Shown in pieces: positions 1 to 11,991 of a DNA stretch of 64,000 nucleotides. Position 1 is the first letter of the stretch. The number at the start of each line of letters is the position of its first letter. Position numbers and translations under genes: made by a program. Under the pieces are notes generated by a model. It had not been told where the DNA came from and searched no databases. It saw only the letters and a list, made by a program, of their open reading frames with translations. Source of the stretch: Pseudorasbora parva (taxonomy: Eukaryota; Chordata; Actinopteri; Cypriniformes; Gobionidae); contig NC_090180.1 of assembly GCF_024679245.1 (NCBI RefSeq), forward strand, positions 15,052,007 to 15,116,006, in the 5' to 3' direction.

Positions 1-1704
1 AGATCGCTTTGCACAGCCCTGTGTGTTCCACTTCACCTCTCTAAAGAGATCCTTGTTGTGTTATGAAACAAGCTGGAGAGCACTAAAGAGAATTCCTGGA
101 CATGGAGGGCTGAGCTTTATGGGGGGAGGGGCAGGAGGTAAAGAAAGGCAGAGAGCGGTAGACATTATTAGCTCGGTCCTCTCTCCTCCAGTGTGTCTGC
201 AGTGGCCCCCACCTACGAACGGCTGCGCCAAAGAGCTTTGAATGTCAGCTTAGCGCACACAAACATTCCGCCCGGGCGCAGTGCACATCACCCCGGCGAC
301 TAAGCCATTTCAACAGCTGTGTTATTGCTGGAGACCGGCCAAACTGTTGCTGCTTGGGCCAAAGAGATGAGAAAGCGAGAACCAACGGCACTCCATGGAA
401 AATGAAGCAGAGGGGCTGGTGACAGGGGCATGTATAAAGTTGTGCTGGGTGCCTGTAAAATTTTCTAATAAATCATAGTCTGATGAGTCATTCTGAAATA
501 TATAGAAACGTCTGAAAATAGGCTTTCCTATTTATTAAGTATTGTCGTTTACATAATTTGAATGATTTAAAACAATCAAACACCTTGGCTCCACCCACTC
601 ACTGTGCTCCTCCTATTCCTTCACTTTTCGACTTGCAGTCAGTGAGACGGTTATTTACAATACAGCGTTTTAGTAGAGGAGAGGTAACTACCATGGGGGT
701 GTTCCAGAAAGCAGGTTATGTGACATCCCCGGGTATGTTTAAGAGTAAGTTAGCAGATAACCTCAACTTTCACGTAGGTAACTTTCAGGGTATGAAAGTA
801 ACCATGGCAACCAATCAATCAATCAATCAAACTTTATTTGTATAGCACCTTCCAACAACCAAAAGGAGGACCAAGGTGCTTTACATTTAGAACAGAAAAA
901 CATCTACAATAAATAATATATTAATACATGAAGCAATAACCAAAGGAACAGTTACACAAAATACAAAAATAAAATTCAAAGTGCCACAGTGCTACTGTGT
1001 GTTAAAAGCCAGTTTAAATAAATGCGTTTTTAACCAAACCTGCTACAGAGCAGCAAAATATATAACACTGGCCTAGTGGTATTTGGACATTTTCCTGCAA
1101 AAATACTACATAGTGCACCTTTAATCAACCGAGAGTTCAGGGTATGCGAGACAGTTAACCTTGCTTTCTGTAATACACCCTAACACTTATTGTTGTGATG
1201 AGTAGTATCCTAATTGAATTTGTATAAGTTGAATGAGAACATTGCATTTGCCAGATCTAGTTTACTTGGCACACATTTGATTGTTAGCTTCCTAACTGCT
1301 AAAAGAATGCTTGCTTATCCATTTTAATTTGGCAGTTGGCAGTTAAAAAAACATTTTGGAGGGCCTATGCTTCAGTGATGATCAAAACTTTACAACCGCA
1401 CCTGGCTGCTAATCCAGGTAATGGTTGTGAGATTTATCAGAATAGACTGAAAGTAGAAATACAGGACTTATCAAGGGATTCTGTACACGTGACGTCTTGT
1501 TACAGATTTTTTAATATAAGGTGCATTTTTGGTAAAAGGACAAATAAAATAATATACATGGCTTGGGGAGTGGACATGCATTAATTTATATCTAAACTAA
1601 TCCAAATCTATAAATGTATATTATTATAATTAGAAATAATACAAAACTCTGTTTAACCAGCATGAGGATGTTCTAGCTATTTTTTCTAGATTCTGACTAT
1701 TTGT
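1..1704. other. Intron/flank of left wls copy, no gene seen
   Basis: No exon or conserved reading frame was found on either strand. It lies 3' of wls exon 2 on the minus strand, so it should be intron 2 of that copy. A small GC-richer patch sits near 250-300. The only recognisable content is the LINE-like tail at about 811-1000. Short open frames look random. Confidence 0.55.
811..1000 (-). repeat. LINE-type 3' end with CAATCAATC tail
   Basis: A run of CAATCAATC units is followed by 'aaactttatttgtatagc' and a 'ccaaggtgctttac' stretch. This is the reverse complement of a common fish LINE 3' terminus that ends in a short tandem repeat. No reverse transcriptase is attached, so it is a 5'-truncated stub. 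The family assignment rests on recognition only. Confidence 0.55.
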
Positions 1705-2487
1705 TAGCCTAGAAATCTAGACGCACCCTAGCGTCACATGTATTGGGGTGTACGATAGGGATGATGTGATGTGGAGTACCATTCATTCACATTAATAAAT
1801 GCATGACAATTTGTAAGATTCTTCTTATTATTATGATTTTTATTATTAATGACGATTATTATTTGGAAGAAGAATGTCATTATTATTTATTTTATTTTAT
1901 TTATTTTATCATTATTATTATTTAAAAGGAGAATAATTCGTGCATTTTGTGGCGTTAGGAATTGTTTTTCAGTGCATTTTCGTACCAACTCAAAACATGC
2001 ATACACCACCTCCTGAGCTGGCATAGGATGAGTGTGCCGTACGCCAACGTCCATATTGATAAATCTCAAGTCACAGTGGTTTTGGGTGTACGCAAGGTGT
2101 ATGCTGGAAATTTGGTGTACGCACTTTTGATAAATGAGGGCCATTGTGTATTGAGTCGGTGGGCTGAGTTGCTCTTGCGTGCTTCTAGTAAACACAGAAA
2201 CTGGCGGTCTTTCGAATCAGCTTTGACCGCGACTCTGGAAGACTTGGAGTTAAGCTTTTCTCGGAGAAAAGAACAAAGAACGGCACTGAAGTCATTCTTA
2301 AGAAGGGAAGATGTGTTCGGAGTTTTGCCGACCCGATACAGCGAATGTTTAATATATCAACAAGCTCCGTTTCACCTTCGTTGCTATGGTTGGTTGTAGC
2401 GCCATCCTATCACGTGCAGAGGGAGTTTGAAAGACAACCGTTTATCCCTCCTCTCGGATTTAGCTCTGTCAATGGCTTGTCAGGCTA
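1705..2487 (+). mobile_element. TAGCCT...AGGCTA MITE, copy A (interrupted)
   Basis: It starts TAGCCTAGAAATCTAGACGC and ends CTTGTCAGGCTA. The flanks actatttgt and acaatttgt match at 8 of 9 positions, which indicates a 9-bp target-site duplication. The right part (about 2140-2487) matches copies at 4333-4826 and 4933-5457. The middle (about 1736-2140) is absent from the other copies and contains a TTATT-rich tract, so it is probably a secondary insertion. The open frame across 1962-2399 lies in this repeat and is not considered a gene. Confidence 0.7.
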
Positions 2488-4332
2488 ACAATTTGTTGCA
2501 TCAAACAAACAAAAATTTGCATGAACAGCATTCTGAGGATGACCTGTGAAAAGATGATGCCAACCCCTGGCGAGAACGCCAACTCTGAATTAACATACAC
2601 AACTGCCACCTTTTCTAAATATTGTAATTATATATGATCACAACTTATATTCATTTAGGCAGAAACAATGATCGCATTCATGCAATTACTACAGGACATT
2701 AGCTAACTGAATTATTTGTATTTTCTTAGAACTGTACATTTTTGGTGGACAACACTCTGACACACTTACATCTCATAACCGATTACTCTAAATTAAACTG
2801 TAGAAACATGCTTTTTTCTGTAAAGCAGCTTTGAAATAAAATGTACTGTGAAAATCACTATAGAAACAAATGTGAATTGATTTGAATGTCATGCAGCAGT
2901 GCAGTCAGGCAGGCCATAGTTTGTGTACTTAGTTTTAGAAGTTACTTTGCATCGGTGTCTTTACCCATATGCCATCTGTAATTTAGAAGCAGCAGTAGCA
3001 TGCCCATCTCTTTGTCTTTCCTGTACAATGTTACTTTTTCAGAATTAATTGACTTTCCAAACATTGCACAGTATGCCTGTGATGGGTGAATGCTGAGTGC
3101 CAATGAATCCCTGCTAGGACCTTATTAGAAGAGACTGTCGACAGTCTGTGAGGTCTCGCTCGGAGAACAGGACACAGAGAGAGAAACTGCTCTGGCAGAA
3201 GATCACACAAGACTCATGGTAAACACATAACATCTGGCTGAGGAGGATCTTCTAGGAGAGCACATTCCAGATGCTGCAACAAAACCCTGAACAACAAAAG
3301 TTTTTTTCAAGTGCTGAATGCATAATGCAATGATCTGCGTTAAATATATTTATAGTGAGAACACTGTATAATGAGAAAACATTTTTTTTTTTGCTGGCTT
3401 ATGCACAAGCACGTGCTTCAGGGTGGAGTATAACAGCTGGAGCATGGTGGCTAGCAGCCACACTAGCAGTTAATGTGCTAAGAAACTAAAAAGACCCCTC
3501 CTACATTTCTCAAGACATGAATAGCCAAAAGGTGCTCCTGCTGCTAAAGGAGCCGATGTTCCGCTCACTTTCCCAGACTGCTCTAGCTCGACAATGGCTC
3601 TTCATTAGTGGCCGGTGTTATCCGCTTAATCCTGTCTTTGAAAGGGCAGATTTGGAGCCGTTCCAGATCCACACCCTCCCACAGCCAGATGATTTTAAAT
3701 GGCAACAGTACTATGCAAGTCTACATGGCTGGAACCAGTCAGGTTTAAACAAAGACATGGTAACTTGAAAAATAAAAGAAACTGTCAAGAAGAACTTTGA
3801 TTTAAATAGGAAATTGTGATGGAATTTAACAGTCCAGGTGCAACACCAGGCCATATTAGAAGAGCTTTCCACCTAACCCCCTAAAAATGTACTCCGTAAT
3901 ATGAACACTAATCTATGATCGCCTCAGCCCTCATATATGAACACAGCGGCAGGCTTCGACTCATCTCTGTATTTCAGTCTACGTTATTCAGCGTGTTCCT
4001 CAATCTGCAGTACCAGCCAGAGGATCAGGGTGTGTGCAACCATTTATAGATAGTTATAAATATCCGTGTAGTTCTTTATCATAAATGCAGTTTACATAAT
4101 ATAATTGCAGGAGCAATAAAAGATGGTTTCCTATCCACTGTAAATTCTGGGCTTATTATTACTATTTTTATGTTCTTTTCATCTATTTCATCATAAGACT
4201 TTGTGACTTGAGATTCCTACTCTTGCTATACTTTATACTTCAGTACAATAAAATGGCTTAAATTTGTCATAATACTGATTTTATAGTAAATCTAAAAGCA
4301 AAATATGCAAAAAGGGTTCTATAAAAGGTTCA
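2488..4332. other. Intronic sequence, no gene seen
   Basis: No splice-flanked conserved frame is visible. An 83-codon open frame at 3517-3768 shows no family resemblance and is treated as chance. The sequence appears to be ordinary AT-rich intron. Confidence 0.5.
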
Positions 4333-4826
4333 AGATGTTGGGTCTGGGAACTCACCATTGACAGGGCTCAATCAGAGGGGCGGGATAAATGGCTGTCTTT
4401 CAAACTCCCTCTGCATGCAATTGGATAGTGCTACAACCAACCAGAGCAACGTGAAGCGGAGCTAGTTGATAACAGAACTTTCACTGTATCCGGTCGGCAA
4501 AACTCTGAAGACATCTTCCCTTCTTAAGAATGATTTCAGTGCCGTTCTTTGTTCTCTTCTCAAAGAAAAGCTTAACTCCAAGTCTTCCAGAGTAGCGGCC
4601 CAAGCCGATTTGAAAGACCACCGTTCGCCAGCTTACAAGTAGCGGAATCCCTGCAACTCTGCCATCATTATGTTAAGCCCACCCACAAACTTTATACACG
4701 ATGTGATTGGCCTGACCAGAGTTTGGTTTTTCCAGCTCGCAAGTCTATGGAGATGTTTGATAGACGACACTTGCTGCAATTTAGATTTGCTGCCAGTAGG
4801 GTGTGTTTAGATTTCTAGGGAGTAGT
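4333..4826 (-). mobile_element. TAGCCT MITE, copy B, inverted and end-degraded
   Basis: The reverse complement matches the copies at 1705-2487 and 4933-5457 over most of its length, including the 'cttggagttaagcttttc' segment and the promoter-like 'cacgtgcagagggag' region in altered form. The outermost terminal bases are degraded and no clear duplication was found. It lies head-on to copy C only 107 bp away, so the pair could form a hairpin about 1.1 kb long. Confidence 0.65.
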
Positions 4827-4932
4827 AATAAAAGGGAGTAGAAGTGCAAATGAACTAATGAGCGATCCTCTGCTGCCATCTGCTGGTTAAAGCGGCACTT
4901 TCATGTCATTTTCTTGTTAAAAGCAAGCCTGC

Positions 4933-5457
4933 TAGCCTAGAAATCTAGACGCACCCTAGCGGCAGCAAATTTAATTTGCCCGCAAGTGTCGTCTAGGAAC
5001 TCTCAATACCATTCTGAGCTGTGTTCCTCAAAATCTGGACGGCCCAATCACATCATGTATAGAGTCGGCGGGCGGGGCCATAATGACGACGGCCGAGTTG
5101 CGTTTGCGTGCTTCTAGTAAACAGAAACTGGCGAACGGCGGCGGTCTTTCGAAACAGCTCTGAACACGACTCTGGAAGACTTGGAGTTAAGCTTTTCTCT
5201 GAGAAAAGAACAGAGCGGCACTGAAGTCATTCTTAAAAAGGGAAGATGTGTTCGTAGTTTAGCCGACCGGATACGGCGAATGTTTAATCAGTCAGCGAGC
5301 TCTGCTTCCCCTTCGTTGCTCTGGTTGGTGTAGTGCTATCCTATCACGTGCAGAGGGAGTTTAAAAGACAACCGTTTATCCCGCCCCTCTGATTGAGCCC
5401 TGTCTATGGTGCGTTTCCAGACCAAACATCTTGATGTGGGTCTGGCTTGTCAGGCTA
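4933..5457 (+). mobile_element. TAGCCT MITE, copy C (complete, 9-bp TSD)
   Basis: A 525-bp element that starts TAGCCTAGAAATCTAGACGC and ends CTGGCTTGTCAGGCTA. It is flanked by perfect 9-bp duplications CAAGCCTGC at 4924-4932 and 5458-5466. A 9-bp duplication fits Mutator-type integration; the terminal sequence alone does not prove the superfamily. There is no coding capacity. It is inserted inside an older repeat that resumes at 5467. Confidence 0.8.
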
Positions 5458-5466
5458 CAAGCCTGC

Positions 5467-6190
5467 AGTATCCCTCTCAGATACTGAAGCTTTCGCGCCT
5501 CGATCGCCCCCCCGGTGACCGGTCCCAGTATAGCCGCCCCTCTGTGTTTTCTAATGGACGCGAGGGAAACTAAACAATAAAATTACACTTCAAATATTTT
5601 TTCCCCAAAGTAAGTTTGTCATTGAAGGCAGTTATCATCACTATGATTTCATTTCAAGTGTTCGTTTTTATAATAAGTTTAGTTTTAGTTAGTTATTTGA
5701 AAGTGGGGGGTGTGACGTCATGATTGACAGCTGAGACTGACGGCTTCTCTGAGTGAAGTTGTCACTGAGGCACTAACAGACTTTTTTCTGAATTTTTGGG
5801 AGCAGATTGGAGCTTTAACTTTAATTTCTACATTTCCATAACTGTTTATTTCACACCAACATAATTAATTTTTCTGCATCTGCGAGAGTGTGGGCGGGCC
5901 TTTGATATCGCGACTGTACTTCCTGCTCTGTACTGCGCAACTCCCGTCCCGAAATCTCTACTGCGCAGACTCGGTCCCAAGATGTCAGCGCCGTGCAGGC
6001 CGCCTGAAAGCTTCAAATCTGGCATGCTGAAACGGATGATGTCGAGTCGTCCATATTTTTTTTCGGTCTATGTTTAAAAGTGATTTTGTTTACCCCCATG
6101 TGACAGAATCTCCATGAATGAAAATTTGAAATGTAGATTTTCTTTAAAGTTAATTTTACTGCAAAAATGTAGAGTTTTGCACATTGGTGT
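5467..6190. repeat. Older CpG-containing repeat remnant
   Basis: This stretch continues the repeat at about 4840-4930 that was split by MITE copy C ('ctgccatctgctggttaaag' before it, 'gcagtatccctctcagatac' after it). It carries several CpG-rich patches at about 5480-5570 and 5880-6010. No coding frame was found. It is probably an old DNA-transposon relic; the family was not identified. Confidence 0.4.
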
Positions 6191-6205
6191 TTAAAATATT
6201 ATATT

Positions 6206-6218
6206 GGGGGGGGGGGGG

Positions 6219-6301
<83 letters not shown>
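6206..6301. repeat. G-run followed by (TA)n microsatellite
   Basis: A run of 13 G bases is followed closely by about 39 uninterrupted TA dinucleotides. The tract is likely length-polymorphic and prone to cruciform formation. Confidence 0.95.
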
Positions 6302-6305
<4 letters not shown>

Positions 6306-7633
6306 TACCTTATAGCCAATCTAAACAATTACAGTAATATATGATTTGTCTTTATTCGTAATGAATATCAGCTTGGCATTTTAAATGATTAGAAATTAAA
6401 ACAATATTCAGGGATATTGTTCATGCCTAGCCTAGCAGTATACAAAAAATATATTAAATTAGATTTTTTTTTTTTTAAATCATACCCTCATTGGAGGCTG
6501 AGCCCTCCTAATATTGAAATCACTGATTCACCCCTGTAACGGTCTAATATGCTGAATTTTAACAGTCATCTAGTCTACACTAATCCAGATACATTTGAAA
6601 ATGCATCTTTCTCTCTACATTTTGGCCTTCCATCCACAATAACATGTCTTTTTGTCCTGCAAAAACACTTTTTTCTTCCAGGTTTTTTTAAAGCACAGAT
6701 GGTGTACACATGGTGTAAAACTGAGCTTTTTGAAGACACTGTGGATCAATTTGAAAATGCCGTTTTCCCATTGTAGTGTGGACTGGAAATTATTTGAAAA
6801 TGATGACGCATTTTTAGTTATGTGATCTACTTTAAGTATTGCTAAAGATAAAATAAAATGTATGCAAAGATGACAGAAAATGTACTCACAATTGCTGTCC
6901 TGTGGCTAAACATGTTGACGAAAGTGTTTTCTTTAGATTGAGTGGCAATTGAGTGCGATCTGAACACATTATGTTCATACAGTGATGACATATTTTGCTA
7001 CTAAAATGATTGCACCAGAAGAATAGCTTGAGAACTTTGTTCTTTCAGTATCATCTCAGTGAGCTTTTATTACGTTTTATTCATGCACAGTAAGATGATG
7101 TAAGCATTTTCCGATGCTTGGACCAGAAACGCTATTGAGGATGGAGAGCTTTAGAAACCAAAATGCTTATTTCAAATGTACCTCTGGATTAATGTAGACA
7201 TAGCCTTAATCTTCAACGGTTGATTTTGTATGTGTATCTTAATTCATGAAATGGCAACGAAACCAGATGGCAGGACTACATTCCTTTTATTATCCTCCAA
7301 TTGTCTGTGTCAAAGCCTAGAGCCGTCCCCCCCTACCTGCATGCTGACTAAATCCTTATTGAGGTCCCTAAGGCTCCAACTACAACAGTGAGAAAACAGA
7401 CCATCCATCATTGTTAGTCCTCTCACAGCATGTGAGAAATCCAATCTACTTTTGGGTGAATAGAATGGGAAATTCCTCTGGGTATTCATGCGTCCCCTCC
7501 TACACTTTCAGCAAAATAAGGATGTTCTCATAAGCTTAAAAACCACATTGTGATATGTTTTTGGAGGGTAGATTAGCAAAAGATAAACTCAAACACACTA
7601 AAACACATACAATCACACACTTACATTACTTAC
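6302..7633. other. Intron 2 of left wls copy, repeat-derived in part
   Basis: No exon was found. About 6545-6780 looks like a non-coding MITE fragment ('taatccagatacatttgaaa' and 'gaaaatgccgttttcc' type sequence). The rest is anonymous AT-rich sequence up to the exon 2 donor at 7628-7633. Confidence 0.45.
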
Positions 7634-10600
7634 CAATCGGGTTTTGCATTTTGAAGGCAATGTCCAATTGGATGATAACCAGCATGAACTGGAACCAGGC
7701 ACTCATCTCTCTCTCGGGCATAGGAATGTGGACCGCAAACACAATGTTATTGGCCTCGATCCTCTTGGCCGTGGCTTCATCAAAGTCTCTGATCTTGTTG
7801 CACTGGTCGTGGCCCCATGGCATGAACCATTTTGAGCCCTTATGGTGGCTCTTCACGGTGTCCACACACTTGGTGGCCAGGTAGTGGACGGCAGTGGTGG
7901 GGCTTGGAGCTGAGGGAACAGATTTCAACAAATATTAGCTTGTCTAACAAGAAGTAAGAACTAATAACGATGTATTTTGTACACATTTGGGCATAACTAT
8001 ATAAGCAGTAGAAAATCTCTCTCCTATGCATTTCACAGGAAAGGATGAAATATTTTTGAGTCACATGGAGCATTTACAGTCAAACCAAAAATTATTCAGA
8101 TGCCAGATATAATTTTTTACTAGTGGGTTCAGGCACTATAGTTCATTTATGTAAGTGAGGAGAGAAAAATAAAGTTCCAGGACCATTGGAAAAACGTAAG
8201 AACAAAATTCAGACCCTTTGTCCTGACCATGTTTTGCTTAAGTGTTTTTTCTTTAATTGCTAACGCAACCTTTTACACAGACTGAACACAATAAAACATA
8301 GCTTGGTCACTGGTTGACCTAAATTGGTATAATCTAAATGTGCACTAAAATTGTATGTATTGTAATCCATTCCATACCTTTCTCTCAAAGTTATCTGACA
8401 TTATCAAGATTAATTTGTTCTGACACAGTTTAACTCTGAGTTCTTATCATATTTTATTACAATTTTCTAAACTATAGAGAATAAACTGTGATAATGTGAG
8501 AAAATGTTAAAGATGTCTGAATAAATTTTGGTTTGACTGTAGCTATATTTATGTTTTATCTATATATTTTCTCAGTATTGCTATTTGATTGTCCTGAGAT
8601 GACATAAAATAGCAATATTGAGAAAATATAGATAGAACGAACATATGCATATACATGAATATATATTATTTTTAGATGTGCTAGGTATTATATTATATAT
8701 AAATATATAAGTACATCAATAAACACAAATGTACTTTTATTCAGCTAGAAAGTATTAAACGTAACAGTAAATTATTTTACAGCTATTTCAAAATTGATAA
8801 GAAAATGTTACTTGAGCAGCAAATCAGCATATTAGAATAATTTCTGAAGGACCATGGCACTGCAGATTGGAATAAATCACAATGTAAAATATTAAAATAG
8901 AAAATGGTTACTTATAATTGTACTGATTTTTCCTAATATTACTGTACTGATCAAATAAGAGCAGCCTCAAACTCATCACCACCCGCAAATTTTTGAAAGG
9001 TAGTGTATAATGAAACAAAGGACATAGACAATCAATACAAGACTCGTAAAGTGACTCTCTGATAAACTCTTGCTAAGAGGGAGTCATTAGCATGAGAAAG
9101 TACAGACAGGCTTCCTCCACCATTCAGGAGGCTGGTCCTGGTAGTTTGTTAAGTACGAGTCAATAGATCTCTTCCTGGGTCACTGAGGACATCTGAAGTG
9201 ACCGGGAAGTGAGAGATAATGTGAACCAGCCTATGGCTTGAGGACACTCTTCAGCTTCAATCGCTATTCAAAACAGTGAAAGCAAAGCACCATTAAAATG
9301 GTCACAATATCTTACAAGCTAATGGGCAGGTTTATAAATTGCTCTGCTTACATTTTGAGGGGTACAAGTACAACCCTGTTCCTGTGAAATATACTAAGCA
9401 AACAAAATTAGCTCTACTAAACCTTGCAAGTTCAATTATTCATTGACCCACAATCCTGAGAACAAACCCTCTTCAAAACACCACCATAAAATAACAGTCG
9501 CCTTTCGGCCCGGTGACCTCATGCCGTGTTTAAGATGTCCAATAACAGGGGGAGCAGTGCGCCTTTCTACTCAATTACCCAGTCTGCCACCAGCCACCGA
9601 ACAAACACAAAGGAATCCCGCTTCATTAAATCAATCTCAGGCAAGAATAGCCAAAGCAAGCTAATTTATCACCATTCATCCCACATTCTGCAGCAGACCG
9701 AGAAATTATTCCCTTCCAATCAAAATCAGAAGGAAGTCTGAGGTTGTGGAGAGGAAGTGTGAATGCATAGACATAGACATAGTTCTATGTTCAACATAGA
9801 ACAAGCTACATGGAAAAGAATACTCAGGATAGAAGGGAATATTTGGTTGTTACACTAGTGAGGTCTATGGAAAATGCAGGCAGGGGCTGGAAGAGCCTGT
9901 GGGCAGAGGGTTTGTCTGTTCAGATGTAAGATCAAAGAAAAGTTCTGGAGAGGCACCTCTTTAACCCTTTATTGACTGGATTGCTTTCACTGCAAAATAC
10001 AAGGCACAGGTTAATTCAGCCGACTAAAATTCCCAATTTTGCAGTGCATAATTTTATGCAAAAATGTTTGAAATATGCAGTATACTTCTAGTACACCATT
10101 AAAAGAAATGTTAGCTAACGTATTGTTGCCACACAGAATAGAGTCTAACATAATGGTTTTGTTTTGGTGTAAATATGTTTCTTAAACGTTGTACTAAGGT
10201 TTCCCCTGAGTTGTATTAGATCTGCTCTGACTTTAATTTATACATAATGAGCAGCAATTAAAAAGTTGTTTAAAATATACCATGCACATAGACCACGTAT
10301 TATCGTGTTGTATTCGATACACAAATGGCGCGCAAGTAGGTATATAGCAAAAAAATATATATATCTTAATTATCAAGCTATTTTTAAACAATACTGACAG
10401 ACAAACTCTCTCATGTTCAAAGTGGGTTCAAGTCTTTCTCCGCCAAGCCTCTCGTGGCATTTTCAGGTAACGTTAGCCGGGGAAACAAGGGACTTAAGGC
10501 GCAGAAGTAGGGAGTAAATATAAATGTCGAGTCTCTCAAACTTACAGGCGGAACGGTGAAAGCAGCAGCACAAAGACTGCACCAGTCGACGTGCTGAAAA

Positions 10601-10899
10601 TAAGCGCCCATCTTTGGCACTACTGTAACAAAGCCATTCCGCAACTTTTCACTCCTTGCCATTACGCAAATAAGACTTTTTTTTGTTAACGAATGCACAC
10701 CATAACGAATGGCTACACACTCACTGTGCATCAAAATCCAGCAAAACCCGAACTATCAAATCTAGGCGGCTTTGAAAAAGTATAGCTACTCACCAATCAG
10801 TCCTCCGACCATAAAGGAGAACGCCTGGAATAAAAGGAGAATTACTCCCACAATCAACAACTTTTTGGTGCTCATATTCTCAATAATTGCTCCAGCCAT
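7634..10899 (-). CDS. wls: Wntless (Wnt cargo receptor), exons 1-2 only
   Basis: Wntless/GPR177 is a multi-pass membrane protein that carries lipidated Wnt ligands from the Golgi to the cell surface. Two coding exons are visible. Exon 1 (10899-10794, 106 bp) starts at ATG 10899 and encodes MAGAIIENMSTKK, followed by a hydrophobic first membrane segment (about residues 14-33); its donor is GTGAGT. Exon 2 (7909-7634, 276 bp) follows a TTCCCTCAG acceptor, joins in phase, and encodes the luminal region starting APSPTTAVHY, including KCVD, KWFMPWG and WFQFMLV; its donor is GTAAGT. Both exons are open and splice-competent. Exon 3 and later exons should lie at lower coordinates but none appear down to position 1. 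The remaining exons are at 54.8-62.7 kb, on the wrong side. Confidence 0.92.
8077..8539. mobile_element. Tc1/mariner-type MITE (463 bp)
   Basis: It is bounded by inverted termini CAGTCAAACCAAAAATTATT and its complement, each flanked by TA, the target duplication of Tc1/mariner elements. No transposase is present. It lies in wls intron 1. Confidence 0.8.
8558..8634. repeat. Near-perfect short palindrome
   Basis: Two 29-bp arms (8558-8586 and 8606-8634; 'ctcagtattgctattt' against 'aaatagcaatattgag') are separated by a 19-bp loop. It would form a stable hairpin in RNA or single-stranded DNA. It may be a small MITE or a pre-miRNA-like fold; the sequence does not decide. Confidence 0.7.
8765..9000 (+). 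repeat. Fragment of dispersed cyprinid repeat 'R1'
   Basis: It contains the diagnostic 'gagcagcaaatcagcata' and 'ataatttctgaaggacc' segments shared with the copies at 24.25-24.57, 26.04-26.39, 32.43-32.90 and 55.40-55.64 kb. R1 is a working name used here only. No coding capacity. Confidence 0.7.
9001..10793. other. wls intron 1, no further gene
   Basis: No conserved exon was found on either strand. A short palindrome lies at about 9765-9800 ('catagttctatg'/'catagaac'). A 105-codon open frame at 10417-10734 on the minus strand shows no recognised similarity and is rejected. The end near the promoter (10400-10790) is less repetitive. Confidence 0.5.
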
Positions 10900-11190
10900 T
10901 TTCAAAGTGTCGGTTTCGCTAGGATTTAATGCAAAGAAACGAAAGTCAGGGCATCCAGGTGGACCAGTGCGCTGTCCGAGATTAAGTGCGCGACACCGGC
11001 TGCGTCTCAAACCCTAGTGAACTGCCCGTGTTGCGCTCTTCATAGGGAACTGCTAACAGAGGAAAGGGAATGACCACGTGACCCACCCTGCATCAGGAAC
11101 TCAGGCGAGAAGAGTGCACGTGTGACGTCATACCAGACTCCTGGCCAGGCCAGATGCATACAACTCAAAGCTTTTCATTGGCCACGTGCA
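10900..11190 (-). promoter_or_regulatory. wls 5' UTR and promoter region
   Basis: It lies directly upstream of the wls ATG at 10899. It includes a consensus CRE, TGACGTCA, at 11123-11130 and three CACGTG E-boxes at 11075-11080, 11117-11122 and 11183-11188. CpG density rises at about 10,940-11,040. No TATA box was noticed, as is usual for a broadly expressed gene. Use of these sites is inferred from sequence only. Confidence 0.6.
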
Positions 11191-11574
11191 TAACTACAGT
11201 AGTTGATTTTATGCTTTCAACATTTTTAGTACATATATTTCTAATACAAAAACATTTGTTGTATTGTCACCTGTGATAATCTCAACAAATCATGATGTTA
11301 AAATACTACTAACCTACTATAAATAATTAAAAAAAATATATTATTACCAGAATAATCTTTATTCTTAAACATATCTGATTGTTGAATAAATGTGATTGGC
11401 TTAAGAAACAGATTAATTTGTGATCTTTAAAGCATAGCAATAAAAATTAAAAATGATTATGACGATCATAATAATAACATATTGTAGGCTATTATCATTA
11501 TTGCAAGAATATTAAATTTTATTGAAAATATTTGATTGTAAATAAATGTGTGGATTGCCTTTAGCGACAGATTA
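11191..11574. other. AT-rich intergenic sequence
   Basis: Nothing recognisable; low-complexity AT-rich sequence leading into the trinucleotide repeats. Confidence 0.6.
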
Positions 11575-11612
<38 letters not shown>

Positions 11613-11651
11613 TTATGATAATAATAGTAGTACTTATAATAATAACATATT

Positions 11652-11722
<71 letters not shown>

Positions 11723-11827
11723 GCAAAATAGTCTTCATTGTTAAAATATCTGATTGTGAATGTGTGGATTGGCCTTAGAAACAAAGATACAATTTTAGAT
11801 TTTTTTAAAGCATATAATATTAATAAC

Positions 11828-11883
<56 letters not shown>

Positions 11884-11909
11884 GTATTATGTATTAAAAT
11901 GTATTCTTA

Positions 11910-11991
<82 letters not shown>
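11575..11991. repeat. Alternating (AAT)n / (ATT)n microsatellite cluster
   Basis: There are four trinucleotide tracts: AAT at about 11575-11610, ATT at 11654-11722, AAT at 11828-11882 and ATT at 11913-11991. AAT and ATT are reverse complements, so adjacent tracts can pair. A unit of about 250 bp ('tgtgtggattg' then AAT then ATT) appears duplicated. The polyasparagine and polyisoleucine frames here are artefacts of the repeat. Confidence 0.95.

Noticed and set aside
1962..2399. 145-codon frame
   Set aside because: It lies wholly within MITE copy A; the related copies at 4.3-5.4 kb do not keep it open.
3120..3240. Possible exon or conserved element with 'gactgtcgacagtct' palindrome
   Set aside because: The short palindrome is real, but there is no coding or splice support and no recognisable regulatory identity.
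10417..10734. Possible upstream gene, 105 codons on the minus strand
   Set aside because: No family resemblance and no splice context; it lies in wls intron 1.
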